Below, one piece after another: positions 41,897 to 54,004 of a stretch of DNA of 64,000 nt. The notes under the pieces were generated by a model, which had not been told where the DNA came from, did not search any database, and was given only the letters and a program-made list of their open reading frames with translations. Where the stretch lies: positions 1,610,686 through 1,674,685 of the forward strand of contig NC_016479.1 in the NCBI RefSeq assembly GCF_000227115.2. The letters are read 5' to 3'. Position 1 is the stretch's first letter; every line of letters starts with the position of its first letter. The stretch comes from Naumovozyma dairenensis CBS 421 (taxonomy: Eukaryota; Ascomycota; Saccharomycetes; Saccharomycetales; Saccharomycetaceae). The position numbers were made by a program, and so were the translations under genes.

Positions 41897-43900
41897 CTAG
41901 AAAAATGTCTTTTCATGAGCATATTCCTGAATGCTGATTGTATCATCTGCGAGGTCATCCTTATTGAGAGACATTCTCCATTGATGATCAAAATCTTCTA
42001 CATTGGTCCAATGTTGGAACCATCCTTTGTCTGTCAAGAAGTTCTTAACGGGGACACCTGGGACAGGGAAGAAATAACATAACACCAGATATGAGAGGAA
42101 ACTTAATGCATAGCCAATCCAATAATTCAGATAATACAGTTTCATAGCACCGTCTGAAACGGTAATCTTTGGAGCACCCACTTCACCAATAAACCCTGGC
42201 AAATTTGGAGCGACACCACAAAGATACCCTACTAAAGCTCTCCAATTAATACCATATTTGTTACCATACATATAAAATGATCCTTTTTGATGAGAATAAA
42301 CGTGTGTTAATTTAATATAACCTCTTCTAACGACGAAATAATCAGCACAAACGACACCGGCAATACTTGATAAGAAGATAGCATATGCAGATAAAGCCAT
42401 AGTGAACTTACTTGAAGTTGCCATCAAATTCCATGGACAAATACATAATGCCATGAATGCACAAAACACAGAGCCACGTCTAATATTGATAAATTTAGGC
42501 AACAAGGCGGACATATCAGTACCACACGATAGGGAGTTTGCAGAAATGTTAGTACCTAATTGAGCTAAAGCAAAAACAAATGAAATTAAAAAGACACCTG
42601 CTCTGGTTCCCTTAGTGTATGATCTAACAAGAAATTGTTCTAAAACATCTAATGGTGACCAATAATTAACACCGTATAATTCATAACCTGCCGCGGTGAC
42701 AAGAATACCGACTAAACAAGTTATTGAGAAAAGGAATGGGATACAAAATAATTGAGACCATAATGCTGAGTGTTTCGTCTTAGCGAACCTGGAAAAATCC
42801 GGTGCATTGATGACCATTGTGGAGAAATTTGCCATACAACCCATGATTGATCTTAGCATTGCCCAAGAAAATTCTGAACCTTTTGGCTGTTCTGAATTTA
42901 AAGCACCTAAAGCAATGGTACCGCCAGCCTTCCTAACAGACCAAATTAAGAACCCAAAAGACGCAAAGGGAACTAAGGCAGCTTTAACTGTAAACAAATG
43001 TCTTACCTTATGAGGTTCAATCAATAAGAACGGGAATTCCACTACCCAAAAGATGAAAAAACACATGAATTCAAAAGTAGTTGAATTAGGAGATCCGAAA
43101 TGGTTGGGTATTCTGTCAGGTAAATTTTTGCCAAAGATTGATCTTAACATTAAAGCTACAGGAGCAACTGCAATCCATGATTGAACGGAGTACCAAACAA
43201 TAGCCATGACCACACGATTGATAATAGGCCATAAAGAAAAGAAAACACCGAAAGATGCTCTTGAGGAGATTGGGAAGGAAAGGTGATATGCAGACCCTAT
43301 TCTTGATGCCAAAACAACAAAAACACCAACAAACCCATAGCCGATCCAAATGGTAATCCAACACTGCCACCAATTTAAACCCAGCTGTAGCCCGGTAGCG
43401 GCAATTTGCCAAGTATTAATGTTGAAACATTCCGCTAACCAAAAATAACAAAAATTATACCAAGACCATACTCTTCTTTTCTTTTCGACAGGTTTCAAAT
43501 CATTATTAAACATGAAGGAATCTAATAATGAAACACCAGCAGTAGATTTATCGACAATCAAGTATTCATTATAGATTTTTTCCCATTTGGTTTTATATTC
43601 AGTTGGCTGACGAGCAGGCGGAAGCTCAATACCTATATCCTTTTCTTCTATTGAAGATTGTTCGTAATATCTTGTCGTTACCTTGTTCCCAGTAAATTCC
43701 TCCTCTTTATCCTTCTCGTCATTTGCATCTCCCGTACGCGGTCTTCTATACCCATTTGAGGATTGATGTACGTTATCTATTGATTCGAAACTACCTTGTC
43801 CTTGTAAGGGTTCATATTCTTCATTTTCGTATGTGTGACCACCTCTTGTTGTTGTACTGAAAATGATCGCCAGATCATCACCAGGCATTTTGTTTGACAT
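41897..43900 (-). CDS. FUR4: Uracil permease Fur4
   Basis: The protein has 667 residues (S. cerevisiae 633); a second ATG lies at codon 5. Fur4 is the plasma-membrane H+/uracil symporter of the NCS1 family, with 12 helices. The N-tail is rich in Glu, Ser and Thr (PEST-like, as in the ubiquitin-controlled S. cerevisiae N-tail). Core signatures are RRVWSWYNFCYFWLAECFN in parts, NTWQIAATGLQLGLNWWQ, SRASFGVFFSLWPIINR and APDFSRFAK. The C-terminus SIQEYAHEKTFF matches. FUI1 and DAL4 are paralogues, but the POA1-FUR4-GAL1 order fixes the identity. Confidence 0.97.
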   Translation of the reverse strand: MSNKMPGDDLAIIFSTTTRGGHTYENEEYEPLQGQGSFESIDNVHQSSNGYRRPRTGDANDEKDKEEEFTGNKVTTRYYEQSSIEEKDIGIELPPARQPTEYKTKWEKIYNEYLIVDKSTAGVSLLDSFMFNNDLKPVEKKRRVWSWYNFCYFWLAECFNINTWQIAATGLQLGLNWWQCWITIWIGYGFVGVFVVLASRIGSAYHLSFPISSRASFGVFFSLWPIINRVVMAIVWYSVQSWIAVAPVALMLRSIFGKNLPDRIPNHFGSPNSTTFEFMCFFIFWVVEFPFLLIEPHKVRHLFTVKAALVPFASFGFLIWSVRKAGGTIALGALNSEQPKGSEFSWAMLRSIMGCMANFSTMVINAPDFSRFAKTKHSALWSQLFCIPFLFSITCLVGILVTAAGYELYGVNYWSPLDVLEQFLVRSYTKGTRAGVFLISFVFALAQLGTNISANSLSCGTDMSALLPKFINIRRGSVFCAFMALCICPWNLMATSSKFTMALSAYAIFLSSIAGVVCADYFVVRRGYIKLTHVYSHQKGSFYMYGNKYGINWRALVGYLCGVAPNLPGFIGEVGAPKITVSDGAMKLYYLNYWIGYALSFLSYLVLCYFFPVPGVPVKNFLTDKGWFQHWTNVEDFDHQWRMSLNKDDLADDTISIQEYAHEKTFF

Positions 43901-44240
43901 TGTTAGCGTACGTTTTTTGCTTGGTATATGTATTATCAGAGGATTAGTGACTGGAAAAAAATGATAATTTCCTTAAAACTATAACGAAAAAATTTTCCCT
44001 GCTTCAAATATAGTAATGACAAGATGATAAACAGAATACTCGATCACGAAGCAATCGAAGAATAGAAATACTTCAAAAAAAAACTTTCCATATCTTCTGG
44101 AATTTGATTAAACAATAGTCTTCTTATTCCTTCCTTACCTATAAGAGCAGTTTTCCGCTTCCTGCGTCGGTGAAAAATTTTCAGGTAAACAATTTGGTGA
44201 AAACCTTTACATTTGTCATTATTTTATGGACATCTCTTTT

Positions 44241-44260
44241 CATTTTGTCATGACAAAATG
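44241..44260. repeat. Perfect 20-base palindrome in the FUR4 promoter
   Basis: CATTTTGTCATGACAAAATG is its own reverse complement. It sits about 340 bp before the FUR4 start and could be a dimer-bound site; no known factor is assigned. Confidence 0.85.
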
Positions 44261-44324
44261 CCATTTTTCCTAAAACGGTAATTGTTCAGTTGAAAAACTT
44301 TAGCCGCCGAAAGTCCCAGCGGTT

Positions 44325-44338
44325 CCCCCCCCCCCCCC
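44325..44338 (+). repeat. Poly-C tract (14 C)
   Basis: An uninterrupted C run in the spacer upstream of FUR4. Confidence 0.9.
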
Positions 44339-44837
44339 GACAATTTTTTTCTTTATATATACCCCACCTTTTGCCCTTTTTTCCACACAACATACATACT
44401 TGTCATTATTGACTTTAGTTTACCGATTGAGTTCGAGTTCTTAAAAATAAGTATTTAACTAAGGCAAATTTTTGTTAAGGTAATCTTTCCGCAAAAGATT
44501 TTGAAAGAAAGGATGTGAAGCTAATGTTGACTTTGAGTCTCTGCAAAGTTAGATTATATAGAAAAAGAAGCTCTTATTTTATAGTAAAAAAGTTATTTGC
44601 TTTTTTTTGTATTATATTGAGTTTGAGTATATCTTGTTTTTTAATATATAAATATATAAGTTTAAGGTTCATTAAAAGTAAGTACAATAGTTTGCGTTAA
44701 AGGCCAAACGGAATAAGTAATGGACGTGGAAAAAGAAGTATTGTATCATGTTATACTTTTTTTATTGTTACATTACGGTCATTATGATCATAAGCGGAAG
44801 AGAAAAAGAAAGAAAATAAAAAAATTATTCAAAATTC

Positions 44838-46392
44838 TTATAATTCATACAAACAACTACCTAGAGCTGGTTTGGAAACAATGATAGCTTCTTCCAATTC
44901 TTGGTCGGTAATTTGTGGGAATTTAACCTTGTAGTATTGATCAATCAAGGCCTTCTTGACCTTTTCAACACTACCATCTGGACCACCATAGGACCAAATA
45001 GGACAGTACAACACCCCAACCAGCACCAGTCAAACGAGAACCATAAGAACCATTAGCCAAAGCAATAGAACAAATCTTATCAGTTTCTGGACAAGAGCAT
45101 TCGTATAATTTATCACAAGAATGTTGAGATTGGTTCATTAAAGCACCAAATTGCTTGAAGAAATCTTCATCAGAGGCAAAAGTAGCCTTGGTCATTAATT
45201 GTAAAGCTTCCAAACTCTCAAAGATTCAGAGTAAACATGCTTAGCTCTTTGGTATAGCTTCAAGACTTGGAATCTAACTGGGAAAGTAGTCAAATAATCC
45301 TTGGTGAATTCTTCACGAGAACAGTTCAAAGCGGCAGCAGCTTCATCAACAGAATAACCATCCTTCTTTGGTAGCGAAAGTTTCTTCAACTAATTCTAAC
45401 ATCTTGTTCAAACGTTCGACACCAGTGGCAACTTCACCATCCCAAGCTTCAGCATTGTGATATCTAGCGTAGTAAGCATTCATGAGATCTCTCAAGTTAC
45501 CCTTGTTCAAACTAGATGGACCATCATGTTTTAAAACAACACCATATTTCTTAGCTAAGACATTAGCAGCGGCAGTAACTTCGACAACTCTCAAGTTATA
45601 GTTAGTTGGACCAGTTTCAACTTTGTTAGAAACGACCAAAGTATTAGCAATGACAAATTGAACATCACCTTTCTTCAATTGTGGGAACTTGAATGGAGTA
45701 GCTTTCAATTCAGGTTTGAATTCGACGTAAAGAGCGTGATCTTCTTCACCACAAACAGAAGCAGCTTGATCCATACCACCATTGTTGACACCGACATAAT
45801 GTTCAGCGACAACAGTGATCTTAGTCAAATCATGCTTGGATAATTTGTATTCTTCTCCCATGTTAGCTCTAATGATGGCTAAAGCGGTAGCACAAATGAA
45901 AGCAGCAGAGGAGGATAACCCACTACCAGTTGGGACGTTACCTTGACAGAAGATTTGTAACCCAGTTAATGGAGCGTTTTCGTATTTTGGAGCAATTTTC
46001 TTTAAGAATTCTTGAGCGACGTGTAGACCACATTTGAAATAGTTAGACCAGTCAGAGATGGATGGGTCAATGGAGACGTATGAACCATCTAATGGTAAAT
46101 CGAATTTCTTTGTAGCGAATCTAGCATCAGAGTTGGTTAAAGTGATTGATGGGTTTTTGTCGTTTAGGATTTTGACTGCAAGCAACATATCAACGTCAAT
46201 GGCTAATGGTAAGACAGAGAAATCAGCATAATCGATATGTTCACCAATTAAGTTGACTCTACCTGGAGATCTGGCGATGAAATCTGGTTTAGAACCGTAA
46301 GCTTTGACGAATTCTTCAGTGATAACCGGACATTTAGTAGCCAATGGCTTTGGCAAATCTTTAGTAGCAGAAGAGTAGATTGGAATAGACAT
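44838..46392 (-). pseudogene. GAL1: Galactokinase GAL1, broken by several frameshifts
   Basis: GAL1 phosphorylates galactose at C1, the first Leloir step. From the ATG at 46392 the frame is clean for about 341 residues: the galactokinase signature [12 protein letters not shown] and the GHMP ATP motif [15 protein letters not shown] are intact. That second motif keeps the Ser-Ala that Gal3 lacks, so this was a kinase. Then an extra A at about 45367-45369 leads to a stop soon after. The old protein continues in other frames: a T is missing at 45212-45214, a G is missing near 45011, and Ts are added near 45000 and 44992. The last segment, ending [12 protein letters not shown], still matches the family. 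As read, it encodes only the first 348 residues of about 520. Few other changes are seen, so the damage is recent or partly a sequencing artefact. Confidence 0.85.
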
Positions 46393-46813
46393 TTTTGGTT
46401 GTAAGTGTTTGTAGTTTATGGAGTTGTTTGTTGTTCTTTTTCTACTTTACTATTAGAAGTGTACAAGAAAAGGAAGAGTGGAAAAAAAAACCCTTCTGAT
46501 AGAAATAATGGCTTGTTTATATATGATATAATTCAAGTTCAAATTCAAGTTCTCCAGGAACTTCCCAAATCCATTATGCAACTTATTATTCTCCTCCGCA
46601 TTTCCAAAAAAAGAGGAAGGGAGAAGGAGTTACTTATTGATACGTGTATTTGCAGTTGTTTCTCTAGTCTTGGACAGTGTTTCCTACGTAGGAAAAAGAA
46701 TTGTTGTGGGGGTGCTATGAATATCATTATGGTATGCATGTATGGTATGTTACTGGAAAAAAGAGAACCGAGAAGGTAAAGAAAGGTTTCCCAAATTTTT
46801 CAACTGTCATGTT

Positions 46814-46830
46814 CGGGACATAGCCGTCCG
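46814..46830. promoter_or_regulatory. Gal4 site 1 (CGG-N11-CCG)
   Basis: CGGGACATAGCCGTCCG: both half-sites are exact with the 11-base spacer. Confidence 0.75.
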
Positions 46831-46959
46831 AATCCCGGCCACCACCAAAAACAGCAAGACAACCGAGAGAGAATGAAATGGAAGAGACCAAACCGTTTTG
46901 TTGCCAGCCTTGGTACCCGAGTGTCTCAAAATGATGAGAAATTCGTCGGAGCAACCTTC

Positions 46960-46986
46960 TTGTTGTTGTTGTTGTTGTTGTTGTTG
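46960..46986 (+). repeat. TTG trinucleotide array followed by C tract
   Basis: About nine TTG units run into GCGG and eight Cs (46990-46997) inside the GAL promoter. Confidence 0.85.
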
Positions 46987-47043
46987 CGGCCCCCCCCAAC
47001 CCCTCTCTCCTTCCCTCGCCGAGGCTTCACAAGCACACACACA

Positions 47044-47060
47044 CGGACCACTCCTTGCCG
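47044..47060. promoter_or_regulatory. Gal4 site 2 (CGG-N11-CCG)
   Basis: CGGACCACTCCTTGCCG: exact half-sites and spacing. It is two bases from site 3. Confidence 0.8.
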
Positions 47061-47062
47061 CC

Positions 47063-47079
47063 CGGCCAGTGGAGCACCG
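47063..47079. promoter_or_regulatory. Gal4 site 3 (CGG-N11-CCG)
   Basis: CGGCCAGTGGAGCACCG: exact half-sites and spacing, in tandem with site 2, as in cooperative UAS-GAL clusters. Confidence 0.8.
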
Positions 47080-47383
47080 AGGCCCGATTCTGGACACCAA
47101 CTAATTGAAAAAGCAATCCGAGATTTTCAAAAGGGAAAACCCCACTAAAAGAAACAAGCGAGGTAACGTTACTTCTTTTGTCATTATGGTAATTACGTAC
47201 AATAGTAGCCTGGGCCCTAATTGGCAACCTCGAGGAGTATACGTAAGAGCACATGTACGTACTTATGTGGAAAAAAAGCACCAAAGATATATAAGGAGGA
47301 TGTATCTACATTTATCATCGATTGTCTGACTTTTACCTTATTTCAATATTATGCTTTCCACTTTATGTTTTGCTTTTTCCTAA

Positions 47384-49561
<2,178 letters not shown>

Positions 49562-50186
49562 AAAATGAAATTTACTGATGCTTAAAACGTAACCAACCCA
49601 AATAGAAAAGAATAAAAAAAACTAATTAATAATTATTTTTATCAATCTTTATATACGTAACTTAACGACTCTAAAACAATAAATGATACACATTTTTTTA
49701 AATACATTTGATTTTTGTTCTCTATTTTTCAAGGTAGAGACTTATAGGTAGTGTCAGATCAAGGAACTTTTAATGAGACACACACCAGGGCGTAAGAATT
49801 AATTCTAGACGGTCACCGTTCGAAATTGTTACACGACGGAGAGTCTCCAAACTACCATTGAAAGGAATATGTATCGTAACTCTGTACGTAGTAAAGATGA
49901 CCTTGTTTTTGACATATGAAACAAATACCCACTAGTAAAACCGGAAAATCAACAGTCTTTCAGAAAAAGATTGAGGGGTTCACCAGGTAGCAGGAAAATG
50001 ATATATTCCAATATATATTCCCTCGAAAGTAGAATTATTCCATATTTAACAGAATTGTTCCGACTGGGAAAGAATTACAGAAGAAACTACATACTTGCTT
50101 AATTTTTCTTTCACTCACCATCGTTACATTGTCGCGGTAGTGTCATTAATCCTTCCTTATACTTCCGTCATAAAATGCGGCCGCTG

Positions 50187-50199
50187 CCCCCCCCCCCCC
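50187..50199 (+). repeat. Poly-C tract (13 C) followed by AACCCC
   Basis: The same CCC...AACCCC arrangement occurs in the GAL1-GAL10 promoter at 46990-47003. Confidence 0.9.
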
Positions 50200-50264
50200 A
50201 ACCCCTAAAATTCCGGCGAGGCTCGCGTCACCGGCGGACCCACTCCCCAGTTCCCCGTTCGGTT

Positions 50265-50281
50265 CGGTTCGCTATACTCCG
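50265..50281. promoter_or_regulatory. Gal4 site before the GAL7 relic
   Basis: CGGTTCGCTATACTCCG: exact half-sites and 11-base spacer, about 225 bp before the old GAL7 start, the expected distance. Confidence 0.75.
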
Positions 50282-50503
50282 GGCACGTCGAGGGAAAAAG
50301 AACCGAAGAAAAGGCAAATAAGCAATTTAATTTCCCTTTTTTTTGGACTGACGTTAAGTCAGTTTCAAATTAGCTGGACCTGCCCAGGGAAATGTAATGG
50401 AAATAAAATTAAATTGTTTTAAAGGGTGTATAAGAGAAATACGAATATTAATTAATCATGAAAAAAAGCAGACAACAATCTTAGAAATCAAAATATATTT
50501 ACA

Positions 50504-51529
50504 ATGACTACTCAAGAAGTCGATTCCAATAAACTATTCACATAGACGTTATAATTCGGTAACCTATTCTTAAATTTTTGTCTCACCACACATAGCCAAG
50601 ACACTATAGGTATGTGAACAAGAAACTCAAGCCAAACCAAAAGTTTCGCTATAAGGATGAAAAGTATTTGGTAATTCAAGAACTACAGAGGGAATCCAAT
50701 CCAAATTATAAACAGAGATATGTTTTCCTAAATGATGATGATGATGATGATGATTTGAGTTAAATCAGTTATCACTACCAACTGATTATAACGGTAACCA
50801 TGAACTAAAGAGTAGAATATCATGAGGTAGACCCCGTCAAGTAGGAGGAATTGTTACTTCATTTGCTTCAATCCAGAACATTGACGTTAGTATCCCACAA
50901 TTGTAAATGATAAGTTCGTTAATGTTATTGGTGTTTAGGCCAAAGAACTATATGATTATTTGTTTGAGGATCCCTAAGAAAAAGGTAAGCCCTTTGAATA
51001 CGTTCAAATATTTGGAAATAAAGGGACCGTTATGGGTTGTTCTAACTTGTAGCCCCATGGTCAAGCTTGGTGTTATTCTATCACGCCAAGTGAAGTTTCT
51101 CTAGAATTGGAATTGTTTAAAAGATATAAGTCAGAGAACCATATTGTACTGGGTGGTTTGGTCATTTGAAACTATGATTTCTTTTAAGGCAAAGACGCAT
51201 GCTTCCATTAAAGCTCAAAAGAGTGATATGGTTTCGCTTTTTAAGAACTTGACAATTAGATATGATAATACGTTTAAATATAGGTTTCCCTTACTTCAAT
51301 GGGTCTGCAAGAAACCCTATTAAATGCTACTGAGGGAAAATAGATGGTTTCATATGCATTTCTGCCCACTATTAGTAAATCCGCTACAATTAGAAAATTC
51401 TTGCTATTGCAAAGAGATTTAACACCTGGAGAATCAGCTTCTATTAGGTTAAGAGAGTTAGAAGGTAAAACCATTTGTTTGAAGAAGCAATTCTCTAATC
51501 TCTTAACCTTTTTTTATTATTTGAATTAA
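50504..51529 (+). pseudogene. GAL7: Decayed galactose-1-phosphate uridylyltransferase GAL7
   Basis: GAL7 homology survives in pieces scattered over all three frames. The old ATG is at 50504. An HRRYN-like piece is at 50541-50555 followed by a stop in place of the family Trp, and VSPH is near 50580. NCYFICF (family NCFVICF) is at 50849. KPFEYVQIF then MGCSNL lies from 50987. The active-site HPHGQ is readable but its first His codon is TAG (51050-51052), followed by PHGQAW. TIRYDN lies near 51256, and SATIRKFL is at 51380-51403. Stops, indels and substitutions are many, so no uridylyltransferase can be made. Position after GAL10 matches YBR018C. Erosion is greater than in GAL1. Confidence 0.93.
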
Positions 51530-52165
51530 TCAATTACCGTTTAATGGATTTTCTCCAATGGAATAGAGCATATAACTACACTTACAATATATACAACCTA
51601 TAAATAATTCCTTTATCCTACTACCTATGAAGTTTAACCACCTTTGTGGTTCAATGTTCTGTAAAAGTTACCTCCAGTACAGTTACCGATTCATCTTTCT
51701 GTCGTCTACCAAACTTTAAGAAAGAACCCTGTAAGAAATTATCTGACAATGTATATTAACATAAGATTCAGAACTTAAATAGATATCAGCCATTGCTATA
51801 TTTCTACCTTTAAAGTAACCATGATTCTTATATCTATACAAATGCGACAAGACATGATTCTGACACCTTTTCTTGCCTCTCATTTAGTACTAACTTGCTT
51901 TCGCGGTGCCGTTACGGAAGGAAGGAAAGCACGGTGGCAAAATGTAGAATTTAGAACAAATACCAAAAACTGAAGAAATAACCTTCAGTAAACTCAAATA
52001 TGTACGAAAACAAAGAGCAAGAGCAACAATTTGTTAAAATTAAAGGACTCTCATAAGTAACAGCTAATTGCTCTATTTCCACTTTCTCATACACCAGAGT
52101 AAAAAAGTCTTAGTTAGGCATTACATTTTCAAAAAAACAAGAAGAAATATATAAGTAAAACAATA
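51530..52165. other. Spacer: end of GAL7 relic and RPT2 promoter
   Basis: It holds a PACE box (51933-51941). The junction GAL7/RPT2 is a synteny break against S. cerevisiae. No further gene remnant was recognised. Confidence 0.5.
51933..51941 (+). promoter_or_regulatory. PACE box (Rpn4 site) upstream of RPT2
   Basis: GGTGGCAAA is the exact proteasome-associated control element, about 225 bp before the RPT2 ATG. Confidence 0.85.
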
Positions 52166-53481
52166 ATGGGTCAAGGAGTATCACAAGGACAGGGCGAGAA
52201 ACAAATAAAAAGGGTGGTAATCAAAAACCTAAATATGAACCACCTGTACAATCTAAATTTGGTCGTAAGAAAAGAAGAGGTGGTCCCGCTACAGCAGAAA
52301 AATTACCAAATGTATCACCAAGCACACGTTGTAAATTGAAATTATTAAGAATGGAACGTATTAAGGATCATCTCTTATTGGAAGAAGAATTCGTTACTAA
52401 TTCTGAGATTTTGAAACCATTTGAGAAAAAGCAAGAGGAGGAGAAGAAGCAATTACAAGAAATTAGAGGTAATCCACTAAGTATTGGTACATTGGAGGAA
52501 ATTATTGATGATGACCATGCTATTGTGACCAGTCCAACCATGCCTGATTTCTACGTTTCCATTTTGTCCTTTGTGGATAAGGAATTATTAGGACCTGGTT
52601 GTGCTGTTTCTTTACATCATAAGACTATGTCTATTGTTGGTGTCTTACAAGATGATGTAGATCCAATGGTTTCTGTTATGAAAATTGATAAATCTCCAAC
52701 GGAAAGTTACGGTGATATTGGTGGGTTAGAAGCTCAAATTCAAGAAATTAAAGAAGCTGTGGAATTACCATTGACTCATCCCGAATTATATGAAGAAATG
52801 GGGATTAAACCTCCAAAGGGTGTTATTCTTTATGGTGCTCCGGGGACAGGTAAAACTTTATTAGCTAAAGCTGTTGCTAATCAAACATCCGCTACATTTT
52901 TAAGAATTGTAGGGTCTGAATTGATTCAAAAATATCTCGGTGATGGACCAAGATTGGTGAGACAAATCTTTAAAGTAGCAAGTGAAAATTCTCCAAGTAT
53001 TATATTTATTGATGAAATCGATGCTATTGGTACTAAAAGATATGATTCTAATAGTGGTGGTGAAAGAGAAATTCAAAGAACTATGTTAGAATTATTAAAT
53101 CAATTAGATGGATTTGATGATACCAGTGAAGTGAAAGTGATTATGGCTACGAATAAGATTGAAACATTAGATCCTGCATTAATTAGACCAGGTAGAATTG
53201 ATCGTAAAATCTTATTTGAAAATCCAGATTTATCAACAAAGAGGAAAATTTTGGGAATTCACACATCGAAGATGAATTTAAGTTCAGATGTTGATTTTGA
53301 AACATTAGTGACGACGAAGGATGATTTATCAGGTGCAGATATTCAAGCTATGTGTACAGAAGCTGGGTTATTGGCATTAAGAGAAAGAAGAATGCAAGTG
53401 ACAGCGGAAGATTTCAAACAAGCTAAAGAACGTGTAATGAAGAATAAAGTGGAGGAAAACTTGGAAGGGCTGTATTTGTGA
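52166..53481 (+). CDS. RPT2: 26S proteasome ATPase Rpt2, with a frameshift near the N-terminus
   Basis: Rpt2 is one of six AAA ATPases of the 19S base and gates the 20S pore. The family start MGQGVSQGQ is present at 52166, with Gly2 for N-myristoylation. The rest ([19 protein letters not shown]... onward) is in another frame: one base is missing between about 52190 and 52210. The ATG frame ends at about residue 50. The main frame has no ATG before 52336, so a product started there would lack about 56 residues. Downstream all is intact: Walker A GAPGTGKT (52834-52857), Walker [12 protein letters not shown] and the C-terminal HbYX-type LYL. As RPT2 is essential in S. cerevisiae, either another copy exists or the indel is an error. 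Next gene PTC1 matches YDL007W-YDL006W. Confidence 0.9.
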
Positions 53482-54004
53482 TTATTTTCTTTCCCATTTG
53501 AAGTCTATAAAGTTTTGTATATACAGCTATTATATATGAATCTGAATATATAGATAGTGTGACATAAAGAAACACTCCATTCTCAATCAATCAATCAACA
53601 CCTGCCCGATAAGATAAAAAGACAGACGTCTTTAGCATTTGAAGTTTTTGAAATTTATTTATACGTATGTGAAACTTGAAACTTGAAATTTTGACAGAAA
53701 ATAAAAATGCGTACGTACGTAACGTGAAGTAAAAAATAACATAGACGTTTGGGGCAATAACGCATCTCATTCCATGAATAATACAATACAGTACAATACA
53801 ATAGAAAGGGTTCCATAGCAAGACTAAAATATATTTACTTCTCTTTCACCATACACTGACCATCTTTTTAGAAATTGGGAAATATTGGTAATAGCAGGGA
53901 CAATACGATAAGAGAAGAGTTTAAAAATAGAAGTAATCCCGACATAAGAATAATAATATATATAATAACAATACGAAAGACAACACCACGATATTAATAT
54001 AATA
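53482..54004. other. Spacer: RPT2 3' flank and PTC1 promoter
   Basis: AT-rich, with a tacgtacg repeat near 53712. No gene or clear motif is seen. Confidence 0.4.

Larger units (their letters stand above)
43901..44837. other. Spacer: FUR4 promoter and GAL1 3' flank
   Basis: It contains a perfect 20-base palindrome (44241-44260) and a 14-base C tract (44325-44338). The part nearest GAL1 is AT-rich with no credible gene; a 61-codon frame at 44515 looks accidental. Confidence 0.5.
49562..50503. other. Spacer: GAL10 3' flank and former GAL7 promoter
   Basis: It holds one perfect Gal4-type site (50265-50281), a 13-base C tract (50187-50199) and a GC-rich zone (50170-50290). No gene is seen. Confidence 0.6.

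Noticed and set aside
44515..44700. 61-codon frame in the GAL1 3' flank
   Set aside because: Low-complexity, Leu/Ser/Lys-rich, with no recognisable similarity; chance in AT-rich DNA.
44838..46392. Gene could be GAL3, a kinase-dead sensor
   Set aside because: The ATP motif keeps the Ser-Ala after GSGLSS that Gal3 lacks, and the gene is divergent with GAL10 next to FUR4, the GAL1 position.
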